Source of the DNA: Prolixibacteraceae bacterium
GTDB taxonomy: Bacteria > Bacteroidota > Bacteroidia > Bacteroidales > Prolixibacteraceae
Length of the DNA: 21,060 bases
Assembly (NCBI GenBank): GCA_023228025.1
Contig: JALOCD010000074.1
Coordinates: 1 to 21,060 of the forward strand
Direction of reading: 5' to 3'
The notes below the pieces were generated by a model. The model was given only the letters and a program-made list of their open reading frames with translations. It searched no databases and was not told the origin of the DNA. A program made the position numbers and the translations under genes. Every line of letters starts with the position of its first letter. Position 1 is the first letter of the stretch. Below are positions 1-7,424 of the stretch, piece by piece.

Positions 1-343
1 AGTCTCCTATTTGGTTGATAATTGAGGTTACCCCCTTATATCCTACAAGATAAAAAATTATCCGTTAACTACAAACATTTCAAAGAACAATTTTGATCAA
101 AATATCAATAAAATCAATACCTTTAGAGGGTTTTCTTAACTAAACGACATTGATTACTAATTCTTGATTTGATCCAAATGGAATTCCAAGAAATCCATTT
201 AGTTTTTGATTTTTCATAGTTCTAATATTTAGTATTTGTTTCAGGTTACGATTCGAAATTGGCATAACTGCCATTGCTATGAGCATTGGAGGAGTACGGA
301 GCTGCGATTGTATCCCATTGGCTATACCGCGTGTATAGTATTT
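1..343. other. AT-rich non-coding stretch at the left edge
   Basis: No convincing gene is visible. The first 240 bases are very AT-rich and contain a perfect 14-bp palindrome ATTTTGATCAAAAT (90-103). Bases 241-340 are clearly GC-richer and contain short inverted repeats: TGGCA/TGCCA (260-264 and 269-273) and CTATAC/GTATAG (322-327 and 333-338, 5-base loop, followed by a short T run). The latter lies just beyond the stop codon of the minus-strand gene that ends at 344, but its T run is on the plus strand, so it would end transcription entering from the left rather than that gene. Part of this patch (306-340) resembles 18846-18871. Confidence 0.4.
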
Positions 344-1432
344 TTAGTCTAATTCATTATATTTCAAATCAATAAAAAATAGTTTTAGTCTGTCAATATC
401 ATTTCTTAGGTATTCTCTAATTTCAAAAGACAGATTAAAGTCATCGTCTAAATTGCTTCCTGTAATACCTATCACAATCTGACCATGTTCATATGGATCG
501 TTTTCATCAAATGATAAAAGATTCAATCTTTCCAGATTTTTAATTCTTGAAAGCATTTCACTTTTACTAATACCTAAAGAATCAATAATATCCATAAAGG
601 GAGATTTAACGCAATTTATGCAATTCCCGAGTTTTCCATATGGTTCCGCAAATTTTAAAACTGAAACAAAAAATTCTCTTGATTTTTTGGGAATCTTTTT
701 TAGTTGTTCGCAATAAATTTTAAGTTCAGATAATAACTTAGTCTTATTAAGCTTGAAATCTTGCTCCTTTACGAATTTAACAAAACTGTTTGCAGAACTG
801 AAATCTGTTGAATTTTCTTGTTTTAAACGTGAAAGAAACGAGGGTTTAGAATCTTCTGGAGCTATTTCGTTAATTATTTCAGTTTTGTCAACCTTATCAA
901 TGGAATACTTTTTAAAAGTTGAAAAGAAATATTCATTGTCTACTTTTTTATTATTTAAAAATATGCCAATGCAACTAACAGGAGAATAAGCACAATGGTA
1001 ATTAGTTTTAAACCCGCTTAACTCGCTTAAAATGTGCGATATTCTTGCTTTATATTTATCTTTCCCAGATTCAAATGGTGAACAGAAAAGAATGTATAAT
1101 TTATTAATGCTATGAAAACTACTTTCTGTTATTTGGCTTTTCAATTTACCAGCAAAAGTATCTTGTGAAACATCAAAATGGCTTTTAATCTGAAAACCTA
1201 CTTTAATATTGTCATGTGACTTTAATAGTAAGTCAACTCCGTGGTCATTCATTCCTTGCATAAATTCGAGTTGTGGTTCTCCTAAAAATTCACTGTTCTT
1301 TATTAGGTATTGCTTCAATTCTTCAACCAACTCATCGTGATTCTTTTTATCGAAATATTGTATATCTTTTTCATCTAATGTTGGCTGATTGAGTAATATT
1401 GAAATACTCGTTATTAAATCTTCCTTTTTCAT
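344..1432 (-). CDS. PD-(D/E)XK nuclease-like protein with C-terminal winged-helix-like region
   Basis: A 362-residue protein, read from the ATG at 1432; the frame extends upstream to a TTG at 1474, but the 14 extra residues look non-coding. I do not recognise a named family. Residues about 48-100 have the layout of a Mrr-like PD-(D/E)XK nuclease core: Glu52 in a helix/strand junction, then G-V-D-L-L-L (Asp67), about 13 residues later V-G-F-Q-I-K (Gln81, Lys83). This D...QxK spacing is typical of restriction-type endonucleases. Residues about 255-330 (repeated L/I heptads, then S-K-S-E-M-L and a following basic helix) look like a winged helix-turn-helix. There is no signal peptide or membrane segment, so it is cytoplasmic. 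The gene is AT-rich and sits with a DUF2971 gene and a toxin-antitoxin pair on the same strand, which suggests genome-defence cargo. The nuclease role is inferred from a motif; the substrate is unknown. Confidence 0.75.
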   Translation of the reverse strand: MKKEDLITSISILLNQPTLDEKDIQYFDKKNHDELVEELKQYLIKNSEFLGEPQLEFMQGMNDHGVDLLLKSHDNIKVGFQIKSHFDVSQDTFAGKLKSQITESSFHSINKLYILFCSPFESGKDKYKARISHILSELSGFKTNYHCAYSPVSCIGIFLNNKKVDNEYFFSTFKKYSIDKVDKTEIINEIAPEDSKPSFLSRLKQENSTDFSSANSFVKFVKEQDFKLNKTKLLSELKIYCEQLKKIPKKSREFFVSVLKFAEPYGKLGNCINCVKSPFMDIIDSLGISKSEMLSRIKNLERLNLLSFDENDPYEHGQIVIGITGSNLDDDFNLSFEIREYLRNDIDRLKLFFIDLKYNELD

Positions 1433-1468
1433 ATGATAATGTGGGCTAAATTCATTTCCAGATTGCAG

Positions 1469-1533
1469 AAACAACTACCCCAGGACAATCATGTCGGATC
1501 TTGTTCCTCAATCACATGAAGCCTTAGTTATTA
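1469..1533. repeat. 65-bp imperfect palindrome between two minus-strand genes
   Basis: The inner arms TCATGT (1489-1494) and ACATGA (1514-1519) are perfect inverted repeats. The outer arms AAACAACTA (1469-1477) and TAGTTATTA (1525-1533) pair at 7 of 9 positions. The structure lies downstream of the DUF2971 gene and upstream of the nuclease-like gene. It could be a terminator-type hairpin without a T run, or a recombination site of integron attC style (AAC ... GTT boxes around a bulged hairpin), although the boxes do not match RYYYAAC/GTTRRRY well. Confidence 0.4.
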
Positions 1534-1598
1534 TGGGCTGTGCTTTATACAATTTCTGTTTGTTTTATCTATATTTCAATTTTTTTTCCGTTAAACAA

Positions 1599-2633
1599 TT
1601 AAATATGACGGTAAGGTACTCTAGAAAGTTTAATTTCTACAAAGTTGTCTTTATGTCTTTCAAGTTGATTTACCGAATACCCTGCTCTTTTTAGACTCAT
1701 GTCCAAAGATTTTTGCAACATCTCCATTTCAGAGCCTGGTCCAATAATGATTTCTTTCAATATTTTTTTAGGAAGTAAGTGCTCGACATATGGTTTAAGT
1801 ATTCCGTCTTTCTCTTGGAATTTAATTTCTTTTTCATAATCCGAAGCAGAATAATTTTTTATTAAACGCCATTCTTGCTCATATTCGAATGCGAAATTTT
1901 TGAGTAAACTAAAGTAAGCCGCAAGATCAGATATATTTGGAAATCCATTAAATACCAAATGACCTTCTCTTGGCTCAAACAAAGAATAAATATCTTTAGC
2001 TGCCTTTGATAGTATATCTTTCAAGAGTTTTGAATCATATGCACACCTTACCCAACTTGGATTACCTGATTTAGATTTATAATGCAAATCATCAATTTTC
2101 ATTCTTTCAATGCCAATAGCGACTCCCTTTCCATTAATACCATATGTATTCCACATTGGAAGGCTATCTGGATTTTCAGAGAAAGAAGTAATAAAAGGAG
2201 GTGTCATATACCCAAAAAGTGTTACAAATCCTTTCCAATAGTCATGATTTAACTTGTCCGCAATATGTTTATTTTCTATAGCTTTCAGAGAATTCTCATA
2301 GGTCTTTATCAACTCAGCTAATAACTCTCCTGTAAGTTTAAATTCAGTGATATCGTTTAAGAATTCAATGTGTGTTCCTCGTAAAGCAAAGCAATTAGAG
2401 TTACTTGTTTTTAAATTCCTTTTCTCTTCATCTTCAATACGTTCTAAAATTGACTGAAGAGTTTTGATGGATGTATAATGATATAAAATATTCGGGGCTT
2501 CATTGTTCTCAAAAATCAATTTGAAATTGTTTTTATCAATACTATCCTCATCGAAGACAGAGGGGAAAGAATTAATCAGAGTCTCTTTTTGAGACGAGGT
2601 AATATGAGTTGAATATATCTGTGTACTTTTCAT
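1599..2633 (-). CDS. DUF2971 family protein
   Basis: A 344-residue soluble protein with the hallmark motifs of DUF2971: L-Y-H-Y-T-S near residues 50-55, F-L-N-D-I (91-95), S-F-S-E-N ... L-P-M-W-N-T-Y-G (150-165), and E-Y-E-Q-E-W-R-L-I (250-258). The length is somewhat above the 250-300 residues usual for the family because of an N-terminal extension of about 45 residues. The biochemical function of the family is not established to my knowledge. The order His-Tyr-Thr, Tyr, then a late Glu (E-x-E-W-R) is reminiscent of the H-Y-E pattern of ADP-ribosyltransferases such as DarT (L-Y-H-I-T-H); that is my inference. The nearest TAnnTTTG match upstream is TACTTTTG on the minus strand (2753-2760), about 120 bases before the start, so the promoter is uncertain. 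The gene is AT-rich like its neighbours, consistent with horizontally acquired cargo. Confidence 0.85.
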   Translation of the reverse strand: MKSTQIYSTHITSSQKETLINSFPSVFDEDSIDKNNFKLIFENNEAPNILYHYTSIKTLQSILERIEDEEKRNLKTSNSNCFALRGTHIEFLNDITEFKLTGELLAELIKTYENSLKAIENKHIADKLNHDYWKGFVTLFGYMTPPFITSFSENPDSLPMWNTYGINGKGVAIGIERMKIDDLHYKSKSGNPSWVRCAYDSKLLKDILSKAAKDIYSLFEPREGHLVFNGFPNISDLAAYFSLLKNFAFEYEQEWRLIKNYSASDYEKEIKFQEKDGILKPYVEHLLPKKILKEIIIGPGSEMEMLQKSLDMSLKRAGYSVNQLERHKDNFVEIKLSRVPYRHI

Positions 2634-3048
2634 TTCTATCCTTTAATTCATTTCACTTAGCCTTGCCCATAACTTATTTCAACATTACCGAAAGTAATTT
2701 ATCACATTGAAAATGATCTGTATATCCATATCTTTTGGTATTCATGCCTTATCAAAAGTAAACATATTGATTAAAAAAATCGTCAAATTGGTCATAAATA
2801 TTTGCGATCCTTTTTCACCTGCATGTATGTAGTTCTCAGTTATTTTTACTTGACAAATGGATTTCCACTGCCTGCATAAACCTCTTCATCTGCTACCGAG
2901 GAAAGAAACTGCCGAAATGGAGAATCACCGCAACTTGAGCAGAAAATCTCACCTGAAGTTGGAAATAATAAATGGCTCCCTGGGGAATTTTGGTTTTGAA
3001 ATCAATCGGGTATGGAGAGAATCAGTAATCCAGTTGAGGCGATGCTTT
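2634..3048. other. Gene-free stretch with a GC-richer orphan patch
   Basis: I see no supportable gene in this 415-base stretch. Bases 2634-2850 are AT-rich and hold a small inverted repeat ATTAC/GTAAT (2684-2688 and 2694-2698) and the word GCCCATAAC (2665-2673). Bases about 2855-3048 are noticeably richer in G and C than either flank. Open frames of about 60 codons exist there on both strands, but neither translation resembles a family I know and neither has a promoter-like element. The patch may be the remnant of an older gene or repeat interrupted by the toxin-antitoxin block. Confidence 0.35.
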
Positions 3049-3369
3049 TCAATGTAAGCTGCCGTTTTTTTTAATAATTCTATCAAAATTTGACGGATCT
3101 TGCCTGCTATCCCAAATTGTAAGTATCTCAATTGAATTTTCTGTTTCGCGATAGGTGAAAAAATAATCCTTTATAATTCTTATCCTAACATTTTGAACAT
3201 CAGTTTCCTTACCAATCTTGGGGTGCTTACCAAGGAAATCTGCGGTATCTTCAAATATTTGATTAAGTTTTTTGCTATAAACAATTGATTTGTTTCGATT
3301 AAGCCAATAATCAAGTATTTGATATCTATCTAAATGGGCAAGTCTGGACCAAATTATTTGTTTAACCAT
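3049..3369 (-). CDS. ParE/RelE-superfamily toxin of a type II toxin-antitoxin module
   Basis: A 106-residue protein. The N-terminal I-I-W-S-R-L-A-H-L-D-R-Y-Q-I-L-D-Y-W helix and the C-terminal I-E-I-L-T-I-W-D-S-R-Q-D-P sequence match the ParE/RelE fold, in which the last strand carries an Arg followed by D-P. ParE toxins poison DNA gyrase and RelE toxins cleave mRNA on the ribosome; the sequence alone does not decide which applies here. The start codon (3367-3369) lies inside the end of the upstream antitoxin gene, a 16-base overlap that implies translational coupling, with antitoxin first as is usual for ParDE-type modules. Confidence 0.85.
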   Translation of the reverse strand: MVKQIIWSRLAHLDRYQILDYWLNRNKSIVYSKKLNQIFEDTADFLGKHPKIGKETDVQNVRIRIIKDYFFTYRETENSIEILTIWDSRQDPSNFDRIIKKNGSLH

Positions 3370-3596
3370 TCGTTGATTTCTTTATTGGCTTGCTCACTTG
3401 TCAAGAAATCCCCATTGTTTATTTGGTTTATTGCTGTATCTATTGCAATCTTTTGATTATCTGACAGCATATAAATCTCTGAATCCATAATACTATCATC
3501 AAGAAGTTTATAAACATCCATTAATAATTCGTTATCAGTCAATTGTTTTATTTTCCCAATTACCTGATTTTTCATCTCAATTGTAGTCATAATCAT
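3354..3596 (-). CDS. Antitoxin partner of the ParE-type toxin
   Basis: An 80-residue acidic protein whose C-terminal half (about 48-80: Q-K-I-A-I-D-T-A-I-N-Q-I-N-N-G-D-F, then S-E-Q-A-N-K-E-I-N-E-W) follows the pattern of short Bacteroidota antitoxins that wrap a ParE-type toxin. The N-terminal half is helical and may dimerise; no clear DNA-binding motif is visible. There are two candidate ATGs, at 3596 and 3590. A minus-strand -7 element (3605-3612) places transcription start only a few bases before the first ATG, so the mRNA is nearly leaderless and the second ATG is at least as likely. The assignment rests on size, gene order and overlap with the toxin more than on motif. Confidence 0.75.
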   Translation of the reverse strand: MIMTTIEMKNQVIGKIKQLTDNELLMDVYKLLDDSIMDSEIYMLSDNQKIAIDTAINQINNGDFLTSEQANKEINEWLNK

Positions 3597-3604
3597 CTTT
3601 TTTA

Positions 3605-3612
3605 CAAAAATA
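3605..3612 (-). promoter_or_regulatory. Bacteroidota -7 element for the ParE-type toxin-antitoxin operon
   Basis: On the minus strand these bases read TATTTTTG, a match to the Bacteroidota housekeeping -7 consensus TAnnTTTG. They lie 8 bases upstream of the antitoxin ATG at 3596. I see no TTTG at the expected -33 position. Placement immediately upstream of a start makes it credible. Confidence 0.55.
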
Positions 3613-3887
3613 CAACATTTTACTTTAAAATCCCGAAGTGGCAGTTTTTCCTTATTTTTGATAGAAACACTAATAAATGGGTTAAAGTTCTCTTCGTTCC
3701 TCTTTTCTATTGAAGCCCATGATACGATATGAGCCTATTTGATTCGATTATGAGACTTAATTTCTGATTTTCAAGCAAATTGAAGTTCTGGATTAAAAAA
3801 ACATCTTCTCAGACTGCGTCACCAGATCAAAAATTCCTCTGCGGATTGAAAGAATTCGTCTTGGAGATTGTAAACCCATTATTTAGT

Positions 3888-5126
3888 CTACTTTTTTGAA
3901 GGAGTTCGCATCATCCAGATGACGGGATGTCTGACAGGGAGATTCCGGATCACTTCGGGATGTTTCGGGTTGGCCGGTAAACTCAGAAAGGTCGAGATAT
4001 ATTGTTTGTTCTGATAAGCCAGACCCGCGAAAAGCAGACTGGATTGGCGCACTGGCCACTCTTCCCAGATAAAAATGTCTTTGTCGAAAGGCCATTTTGA
4101 TTTGTCGACGATAAACGGATAAATAAATTCCATCCCTTTTCTGAGTGTTTGGCCCTTTTCTGTTTTGAATTCAAACAGGTTGTCATCGGGTGTTGATAAC
4201 AGCTGCGCCGCATTGCACATGGCATCGATGTTAAAAAGCGAGTAACCAAATGGTTTGGTTCTTTTGATCTCCAACGGAAAACTACCGTCATCTGCCATCT
4301 GGTTTGGAAGTAAAATGGTCTTGAACCGATTGATGCACATCTGTTTGGCCTGCTCATTTCCGGTCAGTACAGCCATGGAGGCAGCTGTGACCACCCAACA
4401 GGTGCCATGGTTATTTTTCGCATTCATCTCATCGATACCATATTGGTGGGTCATCATCCAATTTAAAAAACTGGTAAACCACGCTTTGATTTTTAAAGCC
4501 TGATCTTTCGGAATTACCTTGTTATCGATCAAGATTTTTGCTGATTGTGCTACCTCCACCAAATGATAAGCATCAATCAGTCCAATACCCCTACCGGTGA
4601 AACGTCCCCAAATGGCCTGGGCATACAGCATATTTGGCTTCATCCTGATTAACGAATCTACAAACCATGCGTGTAAATGTTCCAAGGCTTTGTTTGAATA
4701 TTTTCTGTCGCCGGTAAGCAGCCAGGCCGAGGTAAGGGTGGCGGTGATTTCGCTGAGACGAATCATGGCATACCGATGATCCGAGAAATTTTCCGGGTTT
4801 GTTTGTCCGTCTTTTTGGATGTATGGACCATCTGGTTTGGCAGGATCCGGCCACCAGTAATCTCCCTCTGAATAGAAATCATTGGTTCCGCCAGTGCTCC
4901 GTTTACAAGAGGATGCGGTGACAGTTACCGGCGTTTCAGACAACAACCTTTCTGCCTGGTCGATAGTCTGTTTCCTGATGTTTTGAATGATTAGTTGTTC
5001 CAGATCACTTATTGGCGAAATGGTCTTCATTTTTGCCTCAAAGGCATGATCCGTTGCCCCAATCGCATTGCCATACAAATGGAAAATCAATGTGAATAAA
5101 AAGAGATGTTTGGATGATACAAGCAT
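3888..5126 (-). CDS. Exported polysaccharide lyase, PL38/PL5 alginate-lyase-like
   Basis: A 412-residue protein with an N-terminal hydrophobic signal sequence (about residues 7-24) and the (alpha/alpha)n toroid alginate-lyase domain. Visible hallmarks: D-Y-W-W-P-D-P...D-G-P-Y (89-102), N-N-H-G-T (238-242), G-S-F-P-L-E-I-K-R (281-289) and F-G-Y-S-L-F-N (293-299). In the PL5 family, Asn and His of the NNH motif plus a downstream Arg and Tyr form the active site; here these would be Asn239, His240, Arg289 and Tyr295. The W-W-P-D-P motif and the length fit PL38, which includes glucuronan lyases from Bacteroides, so the substrate may be a beta-linked glucuronan or alginate. The enzyme would cleave by beta-elimination in the periplasm. 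The gene follows a cstA-type gene by 5 bases, so the two are cotranscribed. Family confidence is high; the substrate is uncertain. Confidence 0.9.
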   Translation of the reverse strand: MLVSSKHLFLFTLIFHLYGNAIGATDHAFEAKMKTISPISDLEQLIIQNIRKQTIDQAERLLSETPVTVTASSCKRSTGGTNDFYSEGDYWWPDPAKPDGPYIQKDGQTNPENFSDHRYAMIRLSEITATLTSAWLLTGDRKYSNKALEHLHAWFVDSLIRMKPNMLYAQAIWGRFTGRGIGLIDAYHLVEVAQSAKILIDNKVIPKDQALKIKAWFTSFLNWMMTHQYGIDEMNAKNNHGTCWVVTAASMAVLTGNEQAKQMCINRFKTILLPNQMADDGSFPLEIKRTKPFGYSLFNIDAMCNAAQLLSTPDDNLFEFKTEKGQTLRKGMEFIYPFIVDKSKWPFDKDIFIWEEWPVRQSSLLFAGLAYQNKQYISTFLSLPANPKHPEVIRNLPVRHPVIWMMRTPSKK

Positions 5127-5131
5127 ATTAT

Positions 5132-6928
5132 TTAGCCTTTGGTTTTAAGCCACTTTGAAACAGCTTCAATCAAAATTAATAGGACACATGCTAAAATTAC
5201 TACCGTCAGTGTCGCATTGACCACTCCCTGAATTCTGCTGGATTGATTGAGAATTTGAGGAACATAAATGTTGGAGAGGTTCAGTACACCGCCGGTTATT
5301 GTTGTAACTCCGACGAAAGTCATTGGAACAATCGTGATCCAGATATATTTGCGTTTACCATGATTAATCAGGTAGGAGGTACCAATGGCAAGGGCCAAAG
5401 TGGCCAGCAACTGATTGGCAACCCCAAACATGGGCCAAATGGTCGAAACAGTACCAGTATAGATGAAATATCCCCAGGCGAAAACAACCAGAAAACTGGT
5501 TATCAAATTTCCCGCAAGCCAGTTGGTACGAGCAAAAGGGGCATAAATTTTGCCCATGGCCTCTTGCGTAATGAACCGGGCAATCCTGGTTCCCGCATCC
5601 ACGGTAGTGAGGATAAACAGGGCTTCGAACATGATGGCAAAATGGTACCAGTATGACATCAGTCCGTTTAATCCCGGCAAACTAGAAAAGATCTGAGCCA
5701 TCCCTACGGCCAGTGATACTGCGCCTCCGGGACGTCCGGCAATTTTTTCCCCAACTTCCGCCGATAATTGTGTCAGGTTCGATTCATGAAAACCAAGTGA
5801 TTGCAGTTGCGGAAGAATCTGTGTGAACTTTTCGGGCGAGACATTGATCTGAAAATAGTCGAGCGGAAAAAGGCTGGTAGCAGCTATTAATGCCAGGATA
5901 CTAACCATGGCTTCTGCCAGCATCGAACCAACTGCGATGGGTTTGATGTGCGACTCTTTCATAATCATTTTTGGCGTGGTTCCTGAACTCACCAGGGCGT
6001 GAAATCCGGAAATGGCCCCGCAGGCTATGGTAATAAAGAGATAAGGGAAGAGAGTTCCGGGTATAATCGGGCCTCCGCCATGGATAAACGGGGTGAAATT
6101 GGGCATTTTAATTTCCGGTGCAACCAGAATAATACCTATAGCCAGAAGTGCAATCACTGTCAGTTTCATGATGGAGCTGAGGTAATCTCTGGGTGAAAGC
6201 AGCAGCCATACAGGCAGTACTGAAGCAAAAAAGCCATATCCGGCAAGCATGATGGTCAGCGTTTTCTTGTCAAAGGTAAACCAGCTTTCGAAGGGCGATC
6301 CAGGAACGTATTTCCCGTAAATGACCGCCAGGGAGAGTAAAATAACCCCAATCACAGTGGCTTCTACCGTTTTGCCCTTTCTAAATTTGAACATCCATAA
6401 TCCCATAAAAATGGCAATGGGAATGGTGGCAGCAATGGTAAAAGTACCCCATGAACTTTCTGCCAGGGCATTGACAACAACTACCCCCAGGCCGGCCAGC
6501 GCAATAACCAGGATGATTAAAACCGCAATGGAGGTGATGATTCCGCTGAAACTGCTGATCTCGATCTTGGCAATTTCCGCCAGGGATTTTCCGTCGTGCC
6601 GCACGGAAGCAGTTAAGATAACCACATCGTGCACTGCACCAGCCATAACTGCCCCAACCAGCATCCAGACAAATCCCGGCATAAAACCAAATTGCGCTGC
6701 CAGAACGGGACCAACAAGGGGACCAGCGCCGGCAATGGCTGCAAAATGATGACCGAAAGCTACCCATTTGGGCATGGGATAATAGTTGTGCTTGTCGAAA
6801 AGACGGAAGGCGGGTGTCTCGATCTCATCGTTCAGCATCAATACCTTGGTGGCGATAAAACTGTAGTACAACCGGTATGCGAGGGCAAGAAAGGCAAGCG
6901 CACCGATTACGAAAGGCATTGCATTCAT
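5132..6928 (-). CDS. cstA: CstA-type transporter (carbon starvation protein A family)
   Basis: A 598-residue polytopic inner-membrane protein with about 16 hydrophobic segments. CstA-family signatures are visible: the P-K-W-V-A-F-G-H-H-F region followed by G-A-G-P-L-V-G-P-V-L-A-A-Q near residues 54-83, A-V-H-D, and S-S-G-T-T-P-K-M-I in the middle. Family members import peptides or pyruvate (E. coli CstA and BtsT); substrate cannot be read from the sequence. It is about 100 residues shorter than the E. coli proteins, as other shorter family members are. It is the first gene of a leftward operon with a polysaccharide lyase 5 bases downstream, an unusual pairing. A -7 element lies at 6952-6959, giving a leader of roughly 20 bases. 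The start at 6928 is chosen for that spacing; a second ATG lies three codons in. Confidence 0.95.
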   Translation of the reverse strand: MNAMPFVIGALAFLALAYRLYYSFIATKVLMLNDEIETPAFRLFDKHNYYPMPKWVAFGHHFAAIAGAGPLVGPVLAAQFGFMPGFVWMLVGAVMAGAVHDVVILTASVRHDGKSLAEIAKIEISSFSGIITSIAVLIILVIALAGLGVVVVNALAESSWGTFTIAATIPIAIFMGLWMFKFRKGKTVEATVIGVILLSLAVIYGKYVPGSPFESWFTFDKKTLTIMLAGYGFFASVLPVWLLLSPRDYLSSIMKLTVIALLAIGIILVAPEIKMPNFTPFIHGGGPIIPGTLFPYLFITIACGAISGFHALVSSGTTPKMIMKESHIKPIAVGSMLAEAMVSILALIAATSLFPLDYFQINVSPEKFTQILPQLQSLGFHESNLTQLSAEVGEKIAGRPGGAVSLAVGMAQIFSSLPGLNGLMSYWYHFAIMFEALFILTTVDAGTRIARFITQEAMGKIYAPFARTNWLAGNLITSFLVVFAWGYFIYTGTVSTIWPMFGVANQLLATLALAIGTSYLINHGKRKYIWITIVPMTFVGVTTITGGVLNLSNIYVPQILNQSSRIQGVVNATLTVVILACVLLILIEAVSKWLKTKG

Positions 6929-6951
6929 TGTCTGTAGGTAAAGTTATAGAT

Positions 6952-6959
6952 CAAATTTA
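6952..6959 (-). promoter_or_regulatory. -7 element for the cstA-lyase operon
   Basis: The minus strand reads TAAATTTG, matching TAnnTTTG, 24 bases upstream of the cstA start codon. No clear TTTG was found at -33. Confidence 0.55.
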
Positions 6960-7026
6960 TAATATTTCCCGATTGATTAGTTATAGAAATGATGGGGAAT
7001 CCTGAAAAATAGGTGACAGGTAGTAG

Positions 7027-7062
7027 AATGTGAAAATTGGGAAATGTGGAAATGTGAAAATG
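7027..7062. repeat. Octamer tandem array (AATGTGAA type)
   Basis: Four consecutive 8-bp units plus half a unit: AATGTGAA, AATTGGGA, AATGTGGA, AATGTGAA, AATG. The units are degenerate but keep the 8-bp phase. It lies in the cstA/GH38 intergenic region. Confidence 0.6.
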
Positions 7063-7072
7063 AAGCACTCCA

Positions 7073-7136
7073 CTGAGCGAAGTCGAAGGGGCAAACTTTG
7101 AGAAAAAGACAACGGTCCCTGAGTGAAGCCGAAGGG
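7073..7136. repeat. Two direct copies of an 18-bp intergenic repeat
   Basis: CTGAGCGAAGTCGAAGGG (7073-7090) and CTGAGTGAAGCCGAAGGG (7119-7136) are identical at 16 of 18 positions, 46 bases apart. Words of this kind are common intergenic repeats in Bacteroidota genomes; I know of no function for them. Confidence 0.65.
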
Positions 7137-7371
7137 TGTTGATCGGACAATCTATCGAGGGGAATACGGAATGAAGGAAAGACTAGAAGGCGAAGGGACT
7201 TAAGGTCTGTAGCTTGTATCTTTTAAACTTTGTAACCCATGATTGGAAGGGGTTATCTTGCTACCACCACAATTCCAATTCTGTTAATTCTTTCATCCTG
7301 AAAATCCTGATTCAGACAATTTGTGTAATCTGTGGTTGGAAGGGGGTTAATTTGTATAATCTGGGGTGAAT

Positions 7372-7402
7372 TTTGATTTGAGCATTCCTCTCACTACATT
7401 TG
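7372..7402 (+). promoter_or_regulatory. Complete Bacteroidota promoter (-33/-7) for the GH38 operon
   Basis: TTTG at 7372-7375, a 19-base spacer, then TACATTTG at 7395-7402. Both match the Bacteroidota consensus (TTTG / TAnnTTTG). Transcription would start near 7409, giving a leader of about 16 bases before the ATG at 7425. This is the most complete promoter seen in the window. Confidence 0.65.
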
Positions 7403-7424
7403 GTACAACTAAAAACTACTAATT

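Larger units (their letters stand above)
6929..7424. other. Divergent intergenic region, rich in short degenerate repeats
   Basis: About 500 bases between the leftward cstA-lyase unit and the rightward GH38 unit, with a promoter element at each end and no gene. The middle consists of short repeats listed separately: an AATGTGAA-type octamer array (7027-7062) and paired CTGAG(C/T)GAAG(T/C)CGAAGGG words (7073-7136). There are also direct repeats TTGGAAGGGG(G)TTA (7243-7255, 7336-7349) and TTTGTGTAATCTGTGG / TTTGTATAATCTGGGG (7320-7335, 7351-7366; 14 of 16 identical). It looks like accumulated genome-repeat debris rather than a decayed gene. Confidence 0.6.

Noticed and set aside
753..989. Plus-strand open frame of 78 codons
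   Set aside because: It lies entirely inside the better-supported minus-strand nuclease-like gene and its translation has no family resemblance.
1491..1694. Plus-strand open frame of 67 codons
   Set aside because: It overlaps the 3' end of the DUF2971 gene on the other strand, lies partly in the palindromic gap, and its hydrophobic translation reflects AT-rich DNA.
2857..3057. Plus-strand open frame of 66 codons (and a 60-codon minus-strand frame over 2949-3131)
   Set aside because: No promoter element, no recognisable family, and the minus-strand frame overlaps the toxin gene. Composition is unusual, so the region is kept only as an observation.
6321..6749. Long plus-strand frame opposite cstA
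   Set aside because: A shadow of the cstA reading frame; the translation is Thr/Ala/Pro-biased and low in complexity.
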